NCBI RefSeq assembly: GCF_000427445.1
Contig: NZ_KE386496.1
Coordinates: 2,968,504 to 3,032,503, forward strand
Length of the DNA stretch: 64,000 bases
Direction of reading: 5' to 3'
Source: Methylocapsa acidiphila B2
GTDB taxonomy: Bacteria; Pseudomonadota; Alphaproteobacteria; Rhizobiales; Beijerinckiaceae
A program made the position numbers and the translations under genes. Position 1 is the stretch's first letter. Every line of letters starts with the position of its first letter. The notes beneath the pieces are model-generated. The model did no database searches. It saw nothing but the letters and a program-made list of their open reading frames with translations, and had not been told where the DNA came from. Shown here piece after piece: positions 54,840-63,457 of the stretch.

Positions 54840-55553
54840 TCAGGCGACCGCGCTTTTCTGCAGCTCCACGAGCTTGGAAATGCCCGCTTTGGCGAGCGTG
54901 ATCATCGCCAGAAGCTGAACGTCGGAGAACACGGCGGCCTCGGCCGTGGCCTGGATCTCGACCAGGGCGCCGGCGCCGGTCATGACGAAATTGGCGTCGG
55001 TCTCGGCCGCCGAATCCTCGGCGTAATCGAGGTCGAGCACCGCTTCGCCATTGGAAATGCCGCAGGAGATCGCCGCGACATGGTCGCGCAGCGGGTGCTC
55101 CTTAATGATCGAGCGGCCGTACATCCATTTGAGGCAGTCGTGCAAAGCAACCCAGGCGCCCGTGATCGAGGCGGTTCGCGTCCCGCCATCGGCCTGGATC
55201 ACGTCGCAATCGAGGGTGATCTGGCGCTCGCCGAGGGCCTGAAGATTGGTGACGGCGCGCAGGCTGCGGCCGATCAGGCGCTGGATTTCCTGCGTCCGCC
55301 CGGATTGCTTGCCCGAGGTCGATTCCCGCTTGGTGCGCGTATGCGTGGCGCGCGGCAGCATGGCGTATTCGGCAGTGACCCAGCCGCGGCCCTGGCCGCG
55401 CAGCCACGGCGGCGGTTTGTCCTCGAGGGAGGCGGTGCAGAGGACATGGGTGCCGCCGAACTTGATGAGGCAGGAGCCTTCGGCGTAGCGCGCCACATTG
55501 CGCTCGATCGTGACGGGGCGCAATTCATCGGCGGAGCGATGGGATGGACGCAT
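54840..55553 (-). CDS. rph: Ribonuclease PH
   Basis: This 237-residue phosphorolytic 3'-exoribonuclease matures tRNA 3' ends. Typical features are the opening [34 protein letters not shown], the active-site region [16 protein letters not shown], the late [19 protein letters not shown] and the [10 protein letters not shown] loop near the end. It overlaps functionally with rdgB downstream, spacing one base. No hrcA gene precedes it, unlike in many related genomes; a divergent small secreted protein does. Confidence 0.95.
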   Translation of the reverse strand: MRPSHRSADELRPVTIERNVARYAEGSCLIKFGGTHVLCTASLEDKPPPWLRGQGRGWVTAEYAMLPRATHTRTKRESTSGKQSGRTQEIQRLIGRSLRAVTNLQALGERQITLDCDVIQADGGTRTASITGAWVALHDCLKWMYGRSIIKEHPLRDHVAAISCGISNGEAVLDLDYAEDSAAETDANFVMTGAGALVEIQATAEAAVFSDVQLLAMITLAKAGISKLVELQKSAVA

Positions 55554-55680
55554 GAAGATCCTCTTCTTGAGTGAGGCGCATCTCTAGTGCGCCGCCGCCC
55601 GCGACGCAACTCTCGCCCTGTTCAAGCGCCGCGCGCTTCTGTATAGCGCGGCGGGGATGGAAAATGCCGAAAGGTGCGCT

Positions 55681-56025
55681 ATGCGTCGTCTGAGCCTCGC
55701 CGCCGCAATAATCCTGATCGCCGCGAGCCCCGCGCGCGCCGCCGACAAGCCAACTCGGTTCTGGAACCTCACATCGGCCACCGTGACGGAATTGCGCCTC
55801 GCGCCGATGGGAACGACGAAATTTGGCGACAACCTCGTCCTCAATGACAAGGACAAGGAGATCGATCACGACGAGCGGCTCGCCATCCCTGGCGTCGCGG
55901 CGGGCGCCTATGACGCGCGAATCGGCTTTCCGAACGGCGCCGTCTGCGCGGTGAAAAACATCGCGATCGAGGCGGGTAAGGTCTTTTCGATCGAGGACAA
56001 GGACCTCGCCGACTGCACGAAGTGA
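55681..56025 (+). CDS. Small exported protein, intact copy of a duplicated pair
   Basis: This 114-residue protein has a signal peptide (about residues 1-20, ending SPARAAD) and a beta-rich mature domain: RFWNLTSATVTELRLAPMG, then LNDKDKEIDHDERLAI and a C-terminal half with two cysteines (AVCAVKN and ADC). Acidic DKDxxxDHDE could bind a cation, though it is too short for a classical EF-hand. A damaged paralogue lies at 57541-57806, on the other side of the PhaC-like gene. Start follows AAGG. Function unknown. Confidence 0.72.
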   Translation: MRRLSLAAAIILIAASPARAADKPTRFWNLTSATVTELRLAPMGTTKFGDNLVLNDKDKEIDHDERLAIPGVAAGAYDARIGFPNGAVCAVKNIAIEAGKVFSIEDKDLADCTK

Positions 56026-56232
56026 GGGCGTGGCTCAATCTTTCGGCGCGCCTTCGGTCGCGGCGTCAATTGTTCGCATTCGTAGGCTACGGCTGGAGCC
56101 CCGAGATGGCCCTCAACTGATCGTCATCCCTCTGGAAGAGAAAGGGCCGATGATCAGCCGCGCAAGCGTGCTTCCACCGCAACCTAATCTGAGAGAGTTT
56201 GACCTCAGCACGCAATTGGCCTTTCGCCCCGG

Positions 56233-57378
56233 TCAAGCTCCAGGACATTCGCGCTTGATCCAGGCGGCGATGTCCGGCCAGAAGTTTTTGAGCGTTTTCG
56301 AGCCCATGAACAAGCCGATATGGCCGCCGGGAACCAGCTTCTTGACGATTTTCTCCTTTGGCGTCCCAAGCTTTTCCTCCGCGGAGAAAACCTGCGCCGC
56401 AGGCGTAATGTCGTCGCTCTCGCCAGCGAGCAGGAACGTCGGACAGATGATGTCTTTCAGCGCGATCTTACGGCCGAGCGCGACGAACTCGCCGTTGCAG
56501 AACGCGTTGTCCTGGAACAGAAGCTTGATCGCCTGCAGGTACCAGCGGCCCGGCAGGTCGAGCGGATGCTCGTACCATCTCTCGAATTCCTCGCGTTTCT
56601 TGACGAAAATGGGGTCTTCGACATTCTCGTAGAGATCAACATAGGTTTTGAAATATTGCTCTTCCGGATGCATGCTTTTCCAGCCGGCGAGCATAAATTT
56701 ACCCCGCATCCGGCCGCCGCCTGCGTTGACCAGCCCTTCAAAATAGGCCATCGGCTGCTCCTTGGCGATCTTCTTGACGAAACCTTCCCCCGCGTCGCAG
56801 TCGAGCGGCGCGCCCGCGGCTACCAGCGTTGCGACTTTATGCGGGTAGCGCGCCGCAAACATCGCCGCCATCCAGCCGCCCTGGCAGAGCCCGATGAGAT
56901 TAATCCGGCCGCCGAGGTCATCCACGATGGCGTTGATCTCGGCGAGGTAGATGTCGATGTTGTAGTCCTTCATTTCTTCGGTCGCCGACTTCCAATCGAT
57001 GCACAGCACGCGCCTTATGCCATTCGCCTGCAGCGTCTCGACAAGGCTCTGGCCCTGGGCGTAATCGGCGATGGTTGAATTATGTCCGGCATAGGGTGGG
57101 TCGATGACAGTCGGGATAATGGCGGAGTCGCCGCGCGCGGCCGCATCGGAAAAATCGCGAAGCCACATGGTGTTGAGCTCATAAACGATCTCGTTCGCGG
57201 TCGCCCAGACGGGTTTGAGTTCAAATTCCTCTTTTGCTTCTTCTTTTGCAAAATCGAGATTTCTCTGGAACGTGTCGGCCGCTCGCTCGCCAAATTTTGC
57301 CCAGGGCGCGAGCAGCCAGAAGAACGGCACGCTGTTCTCGAAATTAGCGCTTCCCTCTGCGGGCGAATCTTTTGTCAC
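56233..57378 (-). CDS. PhaC-like polyhydroxyalkanoate synthase/acyltransferase
   Basis: The 381-residue protein has an alpha/beta-hydrolase fold with the PHA-synthase-type lipase box GLCQGG, nucleophile Cys165 at 163-168. Asp322/323 (AGESDDITPA) and His353 (VPGGHIGLF) complete the triad. Class I PhaC proteins are near 580-600 residues; this length is nearer the class III/IV PhaC subunit, but no PhaE or PhaR lies beside it. The N-terminus is distinctive (FFWLLAPWAKFGERAADTFQRNL). It may make or remodel polyester granules, or act on another acyl substrate. It is flanked by two copies of a small secreted protein. Confidence 0.78.
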   Translation of the reverse strand: MTKDSPAEGSANFENSVPFFWLLAPWAKFGERAADTFQRNLDFAKEEAKEEFELKPVWATANEIVYELNTMWLRDFSDAAARGDSAIIPTVIDPPYAGHNSTIADYAQGQSLVETLQANGIRRVLCIDWKSATEEMKDYNIDIYLAEINAIVDDLGGRINLIGLCQGGWMAAMFAARYPHKVATLVAAGAPLDCDAGEGFVKKIAKEQPMAYFEGLVNAGGGRMRGKFMLAGWKSMHPEEQYFKTYVDLYENVEDPIFVKKREEFERWYEHPLDLPGRWYLQAIKLLFQDNAFCNGEFVALGRKIALKDIICPTFLLAGESDDITPAAQVFSAEEKLGTPKEKIVKKLVPGGHIGLFMGSKTLKNFWPDIAAWIKRECPGA

Positions 57379-57540
57379 GGCTGTCTCCGTTTGTTGAATT
57401 GGCGATGGGTCGAGCGTTCAGTCGATGCGCCTGCGGATCGCGCGGATCTTGGCGATCATGACCTCCCCATTTGTCGGCATCACGAAGACCATGATGGACG
57501 CTGGAAGCGCGCCGTGCCGCGTGCCGAGGAAAGGAATTTT

Positions 57541-57806
57541 ATGCGCAAGATCTTGGCCCTAGCGGCGTTGGCCGCCGCGCTCGGTCCCGGCGGGGGCGAG
57601 GCCTTTGGCGCGAACCAATGCCTAAACGATAAGGACAAGAGCGTCGATCATGACGAGCGCCTGACGATTCTGGGCGCGGGTTCCGGCGCCTATGACGCCA
57701 AGATCGGATTTCCTGACGGCAAGGTCTGCAAGGTCAAGGGCGTCGTGATCGAGGCGGGCAAGTGTTTTCGATCGAGGACAAGGATCTCGTCGACTGCAAG
57801 AAGTGA
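57541..57806 (+). pseudogene. Broken paralogue of the small exported protein
   Basis: This frame has its own ribosome site (AAGGAATTTT) and a signal-peptide-like start (MRKILALAALAAALGPGGG). The mature part then matches the 55681 gene from LNDKDKSVDHDERL onward, but about 30 residues of the beta-rich segment RFWNLTS...KFGDN are missing. After VIEAGK one base is lost, and the family ending FSIEDKDLVDCKK is found in the next frame, stopping at 57806. So an internal deletion plus a frameshift are present. The two copies are about 60 percent alike over the shared part by eye. Confidence 0.72.
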
Positions 57807-57842
57807 GGCGGCGCCGGGCGAAGATCGGGCTTATAGAGACCG

Positions 57843-58844
57843 TCACCGCGGGATGAGCCGCAGCCAAACCAAATCGTCCTGGCCGGCGACAGGCATGACG
57901 CTCACCTCCGCCACTTCGAATTTTGCGCCGACGGCATATTTCGCGCCGGTTTGATTTCTTTTTGGCGCTTCGTAATCCTCGAGCTTCGGCGCGACCAGGG
58001 CGTCGCGCGCGCCGCGCTCGGCATAGCCGACGATCCACTGTGGCAACCCGACGCGCGGCGTGACGATGTCGCCAGCTCGGACGGGATAGGGCCTCGCGCT
58101 TGCGCCGCTCTGTTCGACGACGTCGATGTCCACGCGCGACCAGCGGCGATGATCCAGCGGATCGAGACTGCCGACCTTGGCCCATCCCTCTGTCGCACGC
58201 GGCGTCCGGTCCCATAGCGATACGACGCCAGTCTTCCACTCGGAGGGCAAGTCCTTATAGAGTCCGCCGATCGCACCGGCGACGATCGCGGCCAGAATCA
58301 CCGCCGCGGTAATGGGGTTATTCTTGAAGCTCTTGATCCAGCGGTCGACGAGCGTGGCGTCCTCCTTGCGGTCGGGCTTCCATGTGGCGGCGCGTTGCGC
58401 GAGGCCCAGCGCTTCCGCGATGGCGCCGTCGAGCTCGGCGGGAGAGCGGTCGGGGCCGGTGATCGCCTGCCGCACGCAGCGCTCGAAATCGTCATAAGGC
58501 GCGGCCAGCGCGTCGAACCGGTCGAGACGCAGGCGGAGAACGTCGATGGCCTCGCCGAGCAGCCAACGCTTGTCGCAGACGGCCTTGAGATCGGCGTCGA
58601 CGCTTATGGCGTCGAGATAGACGTCCGGCGGGCCGGGATTGTCGAGACGGGCGGCGCGGGCGCGGCACGCAGTATTGTAGCGCTCGCGAGCCACGCGTCG
58701 CCAGACCTCGTCCCCGCCCATGGCGCGCGCCAGGATGCGCGCGTTCGGCGCTTGCATGTCTTTGAGAAGATCCTCGCATCGCCGCGCCTGCTCGACGACG
58801 GCGGCGAATGTTTCGTCTATATCGGCGCCCGTCTTGTCGTTCAT
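57843..58844 (-). CDS. Hypothetical protein with one membrane span
   Basis: This 333-residue protein has a soluble helical N-terminal region (about 1-180), a membrane segment near residues 185-205 (NPITAAVILAAIVAGAIGGLY), and a C-terminal beta-rich region with the appearance of an SH3- or Ig-like domain (RVDIDVVEQSGASARPYPVRAGDIVTPR... ending DDLVWLRLIPR). No family is recognised. The ATG at 58844 follows GGGAGGG and is two bases after the DUF6734 stop, so it is the third gene of that operon. Confidence 0.7.
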   Translation of the reverse strand: MNDKTGADIDETFAAVVEQARRCEDLLKDMQAPNARILARAMGGDEVWRRVARERYNTACRARAARLDNPGPPDVYLDAISVDADLKAVCDKRWLLGEAIDVLRLRLDRFDALAAPYDDFERCVRQAITGPDRSPAELDGAIAEALGLAQRAATWKPDRKEDATLVDRWIKSFKNNPITAAVILAAIVAGAIGGLYKDLPSEWKTGVVSLWDRTPRATEGWAKVGSLDPLDHRRWSRVDIDVVEQSGASARPYPVRAGDIVTPRVGLPQWIVGYAERGARDALVAPKLEDYEAPKRNQTGAKYAVGAKFEVAEVSVMPVAGQDDLVWLRLIPR

Positions 58845-58846
58845 CT

Positions 58847-59749
58847 TCACCCTCCCGCTTTCACAATCTCGGGCCTGTCCCCGAACAGGTCCATGCATCG
58901 CTCATAGAGCGCGGGATGGGCGGACCTGACCCTCGCCTCGAGCCGCGCGGCGATCGCGCTATCCGCCTTGGCGTCTCCGATCAAATGAGTATAGCCCGCC
59001 CGCTCCGCCTCCGCCGGGTCGAAGGCGTGGTCGGAAGACGGAAATAGAAATTCCGGGCGCGTGGAATAGTTTTGATCCGCCTCGAGGCAGGCGGCGAGAA
59101 AATATTGCTCGACCAAGATATTATCCCGCACGCCGAGCGTCTCCCATACAGCGGCGTTGCGTGGATGGCGGATGATCTCCGTCGCGAGAGAGGCGTAGCG
59201 CCGGAGGAAAGCCACATCCGCGCCGCCGATGATTCCGCAGCAGAGCGCCGAATTGCGCCGCCGTCTCGCATGGAGGCGCCATTCCTCCGGCAGCCATCCG
59301 CCGAGCTCCGTCATCGCCCGTATGAAGCCGTCGGCCCGATAAAGCGTCTGATCTTCGAAATCAAAATGCTCGGGGTTCTGCGCGAAGACCGGCGCAGCCT
59401 CGAGGCGGGCCGGGAGTGGCTTCCACAGGATGACGTCGGCGTCGAGATGAACGAAAGATTCGGTCTGCGCCGCATAGGCGCTGAGCTTGCCCAAAACCCA
59501 CCATTGCGGGTCGACGCCCACGCGGTTCAGCATTTCGAGGCTCGTGTCGACATGACGGAAGCCGAGCCCGAGACGATCGACGAGGAGCGTCGCTCCGGCC
59601 TCGTCGGCGCAGAGGCAGGTGTCCGCATAATGCCGGCGCGCCTCGCCGAACGAGAGCGCCCAGCTCAGGCAATGGGCGCGCGGGCTGTGCCAATAGCGGT
59701 GATAATAGAGGTCGTGAGGGCGCGACCAGAAGGACCAGAGGGCGCGCAT
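58847..59749 (-). CDS. DUF6734 family protein, glycosyltransferase-like
   Basis: This 300-residue protein resembles the DUF6734 family. The segment SFVHLDADVILWKPLP near residue 105 has an Asp-Ala-Asp motif placed like the metal-binding DxD of GT-A glycosyltransferases, followed by CCGIIGGADVAFLRRY. It opens MRALWSFWSRPHDLYY. Its ATG overlaps the previous gene's stop as TGATG, so translation is coupled. It may transfer a sugar to a cell-surface or secreted acceptor; no acceptor is evident. No signal peptide. Confidence 0.7.
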   Translation of the reverse strand: MRALWSFWSRPHDLYYHRYWHSPRAHCLSWALSFGEARRHYADTCLCADEAGATLLVDRLGLGFRHVDTSLEMLNRVGVDPQWWVLGKLSAYAAQTESFVHLDADVILWKPLPARLEAAPVFAQNPEHFDFEDQTLYRADGFIRAMTELGGWLPEEWRLHARRRRNSALCCGIIGGADVAFLRRYASLATEIIRHPRNAAVWETLGVRDNILVEQYFLAACLEADQNYSTRPEFLFPSSDHAFDPAEAERAGYTHLIGDAKADSAIAARLEARVRSAHPALYERCMDLFGDRPEIVKAGG

Positions 59750-60081
59750 CAGATCAGATGGCTCCCGATGCCGGGCCATGGCCCGCGGCCTCCCGAGGAG
59801 AGGAAATCGAGGACTTGGAAGGCGGACGGCAGGCGGCGGCGGCGCGGGCCGAACGATAGCTCGAGATCGCGCCAGCCCGGGGGCGCCTCGGCGGCGATGG
59901 CGAGGGTCAGATCAAGCCGGCCCCGCGAGGTCCGCACGTCGCGAGTCACAGCGACGCCAAGGCCCGTGATCGCGATGTCGCTCGCTGCCTCGATCCCCGG
60001 AGCGAAAAGCGAAAGACGCGTCACGGTTCCCGGTCGCGCCCGGTCGAGGGAGAGAGACGGCGGCCAATCCGGCTCGATCAC
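59749..60081 (-). CDS. Small beta-sandwich-like protein upstream of DUF6734
   Basis: This 110-residue product has alternating strands (TVTRLSLFAPGIEAASDIAITGLGVAV, LDLTLAIAAEAPPGWRDLELSFG) reminiscent of an Ig-like or IPT fold, then a short tail. There is no signal peptide. The coupled TGATG junction with the next gene is the main evidence that it is coding. Function unknown; first gene of a three-gene set. Confidence 0.5.
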   Translation of the reverse strand: MIEPDWPPSLSLDRARPGTVTRLSLFAPGIEAASDIAITGLGVAVTRDVRTSRGRLDLTLAIAAEAPPGWRDLELSFGPRRRRLPSAFQVLDFLSSGGRGPWPGIGSHLI

Positions 60082-60167
60082 GATGCTGCTCGCGCCACAA
60101 AGGGACGATGTCCCTTGTCGCTCACATCATAAACGCGGTCCGAGCTGGACGAAAGAGATCTTGGCCC

Positions 60168-60701
60168 TCAATGCCCATCGAAGCTGATCAGCGTCCGCAC
60201 CGGCACGCCCATGGCCTCGATCTTCTTGGCGCCGCCGAGCGCCGGAAGATCGATCACGAAACAGGCCGCGACCACCTCGGCGCCGATCTTCTTCAACAGG
60301 CCCACGGCGCCGGTCGCGGTGCCGCCCGTGGCGATGAGATCGTCGATCAGGATCACTTTTTCTCCCGGCTCGACGGCGTCGTCATGCATCTCCATCTCGT
60401 CGATGCCATATTCGAGCGAATAGGCGATCGAGACCTTGGTGTGCGGCAGCTTGCCTTTCTTGCGGATGGGCACGAAGCCGGCCGAGAGCTGATGCGCCAC
60501 GGCGCCGCCGAGAATGAAGCCGCGCGCTTCCATGCCCGCGACCTTGTCGATCTTGCCGCCCGACCAAGGCTGGACCAATTCGTCGATGGCGCGGCGAAAG
60601 GCGCGTGCGTCGCCGAGCAATGTGGTGATGTCCCGAAACATGATGCCGGGCTTTGGATAATCCGGGATCGTGCGGATCGCGCTTTTCAGGTCAAAGGTCA
60701 C
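60168..60701 (-). CDS. apt: Adenine phosphoribosyltransferase
   Basis: The 177-residue cytoplasmic enzyme makes AMP from adenine and PRPP. The PRPP-binding motif is [17 protein letters not shown]. The N-terminus has [22 protein letters not shown], and [13 protein letters not shown] holds the adenine-side loop. Translation begins at a GTG (60701) that overlaps the mtnP stop as GTGA. The neighbour mtnP releases adenine, which this enzyme salvages. Confidence 0.95.
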   Translation of the reverse strand: MTFDLKSAIRTIPDYPKPGIMFRDITTLLGDARAFRRAIDELVQPWSGGKIDKVAGMEARGFILGGAVAHQLSAGFVPIRKKGKLPHTKVSIAYSLEYGIDEMEMHDDAVEPGEKVILIDDLIATGGTATGAVGLLKKIGAEVVAACFVIDLPALGGAKKIEAMGVPVRTLISFDGH

Positions 60702-61573
60702 GCGGTTCCGATCCTTTGCATAATGGCCTCCAGCTTTCTCAACAAATCGGGGTCGCGCGCTTCTTTGGCGGTCAGGATGGCGTTGTCGAGGGCGCAATCC
60801 GAGCCGACCGGGCAGGGCTCGTGCTCGGCCGGAAAATCACGCAACAAGCGCGCCAGCAGCCGAGCGGCGGCGCCGGCGTTGGCCAGCACGATCTTGATGA
60901 CAGAGGCGACGTCCACGTCGTCATGGTCAGGGTGCCAGCAGTCGTAATCCGTCACCATCGCGACCGTCGCGTAGGAAATTTCGGCCTCGCGGGCGAGCTT
61001 GGCTTCGGGCATGGCGGTCATGCCGATCACGTCATAGCCCGCTGCGCGATAGCTCCGCGATTCGGCCAGCGAGGAAAATTGCGGCCCCTCCATGCAGACA
61101 TAGGTTCCGCCGGTGAGGCAGGGAATGTCCTCCGCCTGCGCCGCCAGGGCGATCCGCGCCTGCAGAGCCGGCGCGACAGGGTGCGCCATGGAGACATGGG
61201 CGACGCAGCCATTGCCGAAGAAGGAGCTTTGGCGCGAGAATGTTCGGTCGACGAATTGGTCGATGAGCACGAAAAGGCCCGGATAGAGCTCCTCCTTGAA
61301 GGAGCCGCAGGCCGAGACGGAGACAATATCGGTCACGCCGGCGCGTTTCATCGCGTCTATATTGGCGCGGTAATTGATGCCGGAGGGCGAAAGGACATGG
61401 CCGCGGCCATGGCGGGGCAAAAAGACCGCCTCCGTTCCGCCGATGCGGCCGAAGCGCAGCGCGTCGGAAGGCTCTCCCCAAGGGGTCGCGATCCGCTCTT
61501 CCCTGACGTCCTCGAGGCCCGGCAGGTCATAAACGCCGGACCCGCCGATTATGCCGACGATCGCTTTTGTCAT
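60698..61573 (-). CDS. mtnP: S-methyl-5'-thioadenosine phosphorylase
   Basis: The 291-residue enzyme splits methylthioadenosine with phosphate to adenine and methylthioribose-1-phosphate. Landmarks are [13 protein letters not shown], the phosphate-binding [28 protein letters not shown] and the purine-binding ICMEGPQFS-type stretch ([17 protein letters not shown]). [29 protein letters not shown] closes the active site. Coupled to apt, it returns adenine to the nucleotide pool. Other mtn genes are not in view. Confidence 0.95.
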   Translation of the reverse strand: MTKAIVGIIGGSGVYDLPGLEDVREERIATPWGEPSDALRFGRIGGTEAVFLPRHGRGHVLSPSGINYRANIDAMKRAGVTDIVSVSACGSFKEELYPGLFVLIDQFVDRTFSRQSSFFGNGCVAHVSMAHPVAPALQARIALAAQAEDIPCLTGGTYVCMEGPQFSSLAESRSYRAAGYDVIGMTAMPEAKLAREAEISYATVAMVTDYDCWHPDHDDVDVASVIKIVLANAGAAARLLARLLRDFPAEHEPCPVGSDCALDNAILTAKEARDPDLLRKLEAIMQRIGTA

Positions 61574-61794
61574 TTTCTTCGCCGCTCCATGAGCGAAGCA
61601 GTTTCAATATTGCCGCGTCCTGCGCAAGGAAAACATTGCTTTCGTCACGGCGGCGGCGGAGTTTTCACTGGGCGCGCCCTCGCGAGGGTGTGATTTCTTC
61701 GCCGAGCCGCAGCGCCTTATTCTTCCGCGTCCGTAACAAAAGGCCGCGCCGCTTCGTATCTAGGCACAGGGAGCTCTGCGCAAGGATTAAAGCC

Positions 61795-62751
61795 ATGGTG
61801 ATTCGCCGTAGCAAGGGTTGGGAGATTCCGGAGCGTCACGCGACGCCCGAGCATGTTTTTTTCGCGCGGCGGACCGTGCTGAAAGGCGTCGCCGCGGCCT
61901 CGGCCGTGGGCGTTCTTGGCGCGCTCCCGACTCTGGGCGCGCCCGACTCCTCCGGCGCGTTCTATCCCGCCAAGCGCAACGAGGCCTTTGCGCTCGACCG
62001 TCCTGTGACGCCCGAAGCGGTTAATACGCGCTACAATAATTTCTATGAGTTCGGCTCGAGCAAGTCGATCGCGGACGCGGCCGAATCGCTTAAGGTCAGG
62101 CCCTGGACGGTCAAGATCGACGGGCGCGTCGGCAAGCCGCAGGAGATCGCCATCGACGATCTTTTGAAGCGCATGCCGCTGGAGGAGCGCCTCTATCGCC
62201 ATCGCTGCGTCGAGGCCTGGTCGATGGCGGTTCCCTGGACCGGCTTTCCCCTACGCGCGCTCATCGAAGCGGCGGAGCCGCAGGCCGGGGCCAATTATGT
62301 GCGGTTCGAGACCTTTCTCGATCGCGCCGTGGCGCCGGGGCAGCGGCAGTTCTGGTATCCTTGGCCCTATGTCGAGGGCCTGACCCTCGCCGAGGCGAGC
62401 AACGATCTCGCCTTTCTCGTCACCGGCGCCTATGGCAAGCCGCTGCCGAAGAGCATGGGCGCGCCCTTGCGCCTCGCGACGCCGTGGAAATATGGCTTCA
62501 AATCGATCAAGTCGATCACGCGGATTTCCTTGGTCGCGGAGCGGCCGAAGACCTTTTGGGAGCAATTGGGTCCGAGCGAATATGGGTTTTGGGCCAATGT
62601 GAACCCGATGGTTCCACATCCGCGTTGGAGCCAGGCCAATGAGGAAGTGCTCGGGACGCATGAGCGCCGCCCGACCGAGCTCTATAACGGCTATGGCGAA
62701 TTCGTCGCCGGGCTCTATAGCGGCCTCGAAGGCGAGCGGCTCTTCATGTGA
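61795..62751 (+). CDS. msrP: Protein-methionine-sulfoxide reductase catalytic subunit MsrP
   Basis: The 318-residue periplasmic molybdoenzyme repairs oxidised methionine in envelope proteins. A Tat-type signal has Arg25-Arg26 in FFARRTVLKG followed by a hydrophobic core. The molybdenum-ligating Cys138 lies in RHRCVEAWSM. PWTGFPLRALIE and the LGPSEYGFWANVNPMVPHPRWSQA segment are conserved. Start at 61795. The haem-membrane partner MsrQ, normally adjacent, is not in the window. Confidence 0.95.
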   Translation: MVIRRSKGWEIPERHATPEHVFFARRTVLKGVAAASAVGVLGALPTLGAPDSSGAFYPAKRNEAFALDRPVTPEAVNTRYNNFYEFGSSKSIADAAESLKVRPWTVKIDGRVGKPQEIAIDDLLKRMPLEERLYRHRCVEAWSMAVPWTGFPLRALIEAAEPQAGANYVRFETFLDRAVAPGQRQFWYPWPYVEGLTLAEASNDLAFLVTGAYGKPLPKSMGAPLRLATPWKYGFKSIKSITRISLVAERPKTFWEQLGPSEYGFWANVNPMVPHPRWSQANEEVLGTHERRPTELYNGYGEFVAGLYSGLEGERLFM

Positions 62752-62776
62752 GCCGCCGCCCGTCCGTCCGTCCGGC

Positions 62777-63268
62777 CTACTGCCCGAAGAACTGATAGGT
62801 CGCGGAATATCTGATCCGCGCGGCCTCGCCCTTATGGGCGGCGTCGCAGCCGCTCGCGGGCTCGGCGCCGCCTTTGGTGTCGATGCGGCGAATATAGGCC
62901 GCGTTGGCGAGACGCCCCGCGCCGTCATGCGTCTTGACCTTGAGCAGCAGCCAGGGAACTGCGCCCTTTTGCGCCGCGGCCTGCTTTGCAATGAGTTCGG
63001 CGGTTGCTGAGGAAGAATCCGAAAGCGTCCAGCTCGGCCCCTTGGAATGGGTCCCGATTTGGCGTCCCTCCGCGTCGAACAGATTTGCCGCCGGCTCCTG
63101 AAAGACCCAGGCGAAGCCCTGGTCCTTGGCCTCGCAGGCATAGACCTGGATGCCGTCGGCGCCGAGCTCGAACAGGAGCTTCGCGTCCGCGGGCGGCGTC
63201 AGCGATTCTTCCGCCATGACGCCGTCGGCGAGGCCGCAAACAGCGAGGGCCAGGATCAAGCGTTTCAT
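62777..63268 (-). CDS. DUF3455 family exported protein
   Basis: This 163-residue protein has a signal peptide (about residues 1-19, ending GVMAEE) and a DUF3455-type domain: IQVYACEAKDQGFAWVFQEPAANLFD, then GTHSKGPSWTLSDSS and VPWLLLKVKTHDGAGRLANAAYIRRIDT. The two or three cysteines likely form disulfides. A textbook AAGGAG site precedes the ATG. Function is unknown; similar proteins exist widely in bacteria and fungi. It converges on msrP. Confidence 0.85.
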   Translation of the reverse strand: MKRLILALAVCGLADGVMAEESLTPPADAKLLFELGADGIQVYACEAKDQGFAWVFQEPAANLFDAEGRQIGTHSKGPSWTLSDSSSATAELIAKQAAAQKGAVPWLLLKVKTHDGAGRLANAAYIRRIDTKGGAEPASGCDAAHKGEAARIRYSATYQFFGQ

Positions 63269-63457
63269 GCGTCTGCTCCTTGGGCTTTGTAAGATGCTTC
63301 AACTGTGCTTCACGTGAAACACGCCTTCAGATTGGGCGGCGGCGCGACGCTTATTGTCAAGCCCGCGCCGCCGTCTCGCGAAAATGTGACAGGATATGAT
63401 GACGGAATGGCGATGCCCCGGCGCCGGGCCGCGGGGCTGGGCGGGAAGTCGTGTGAA

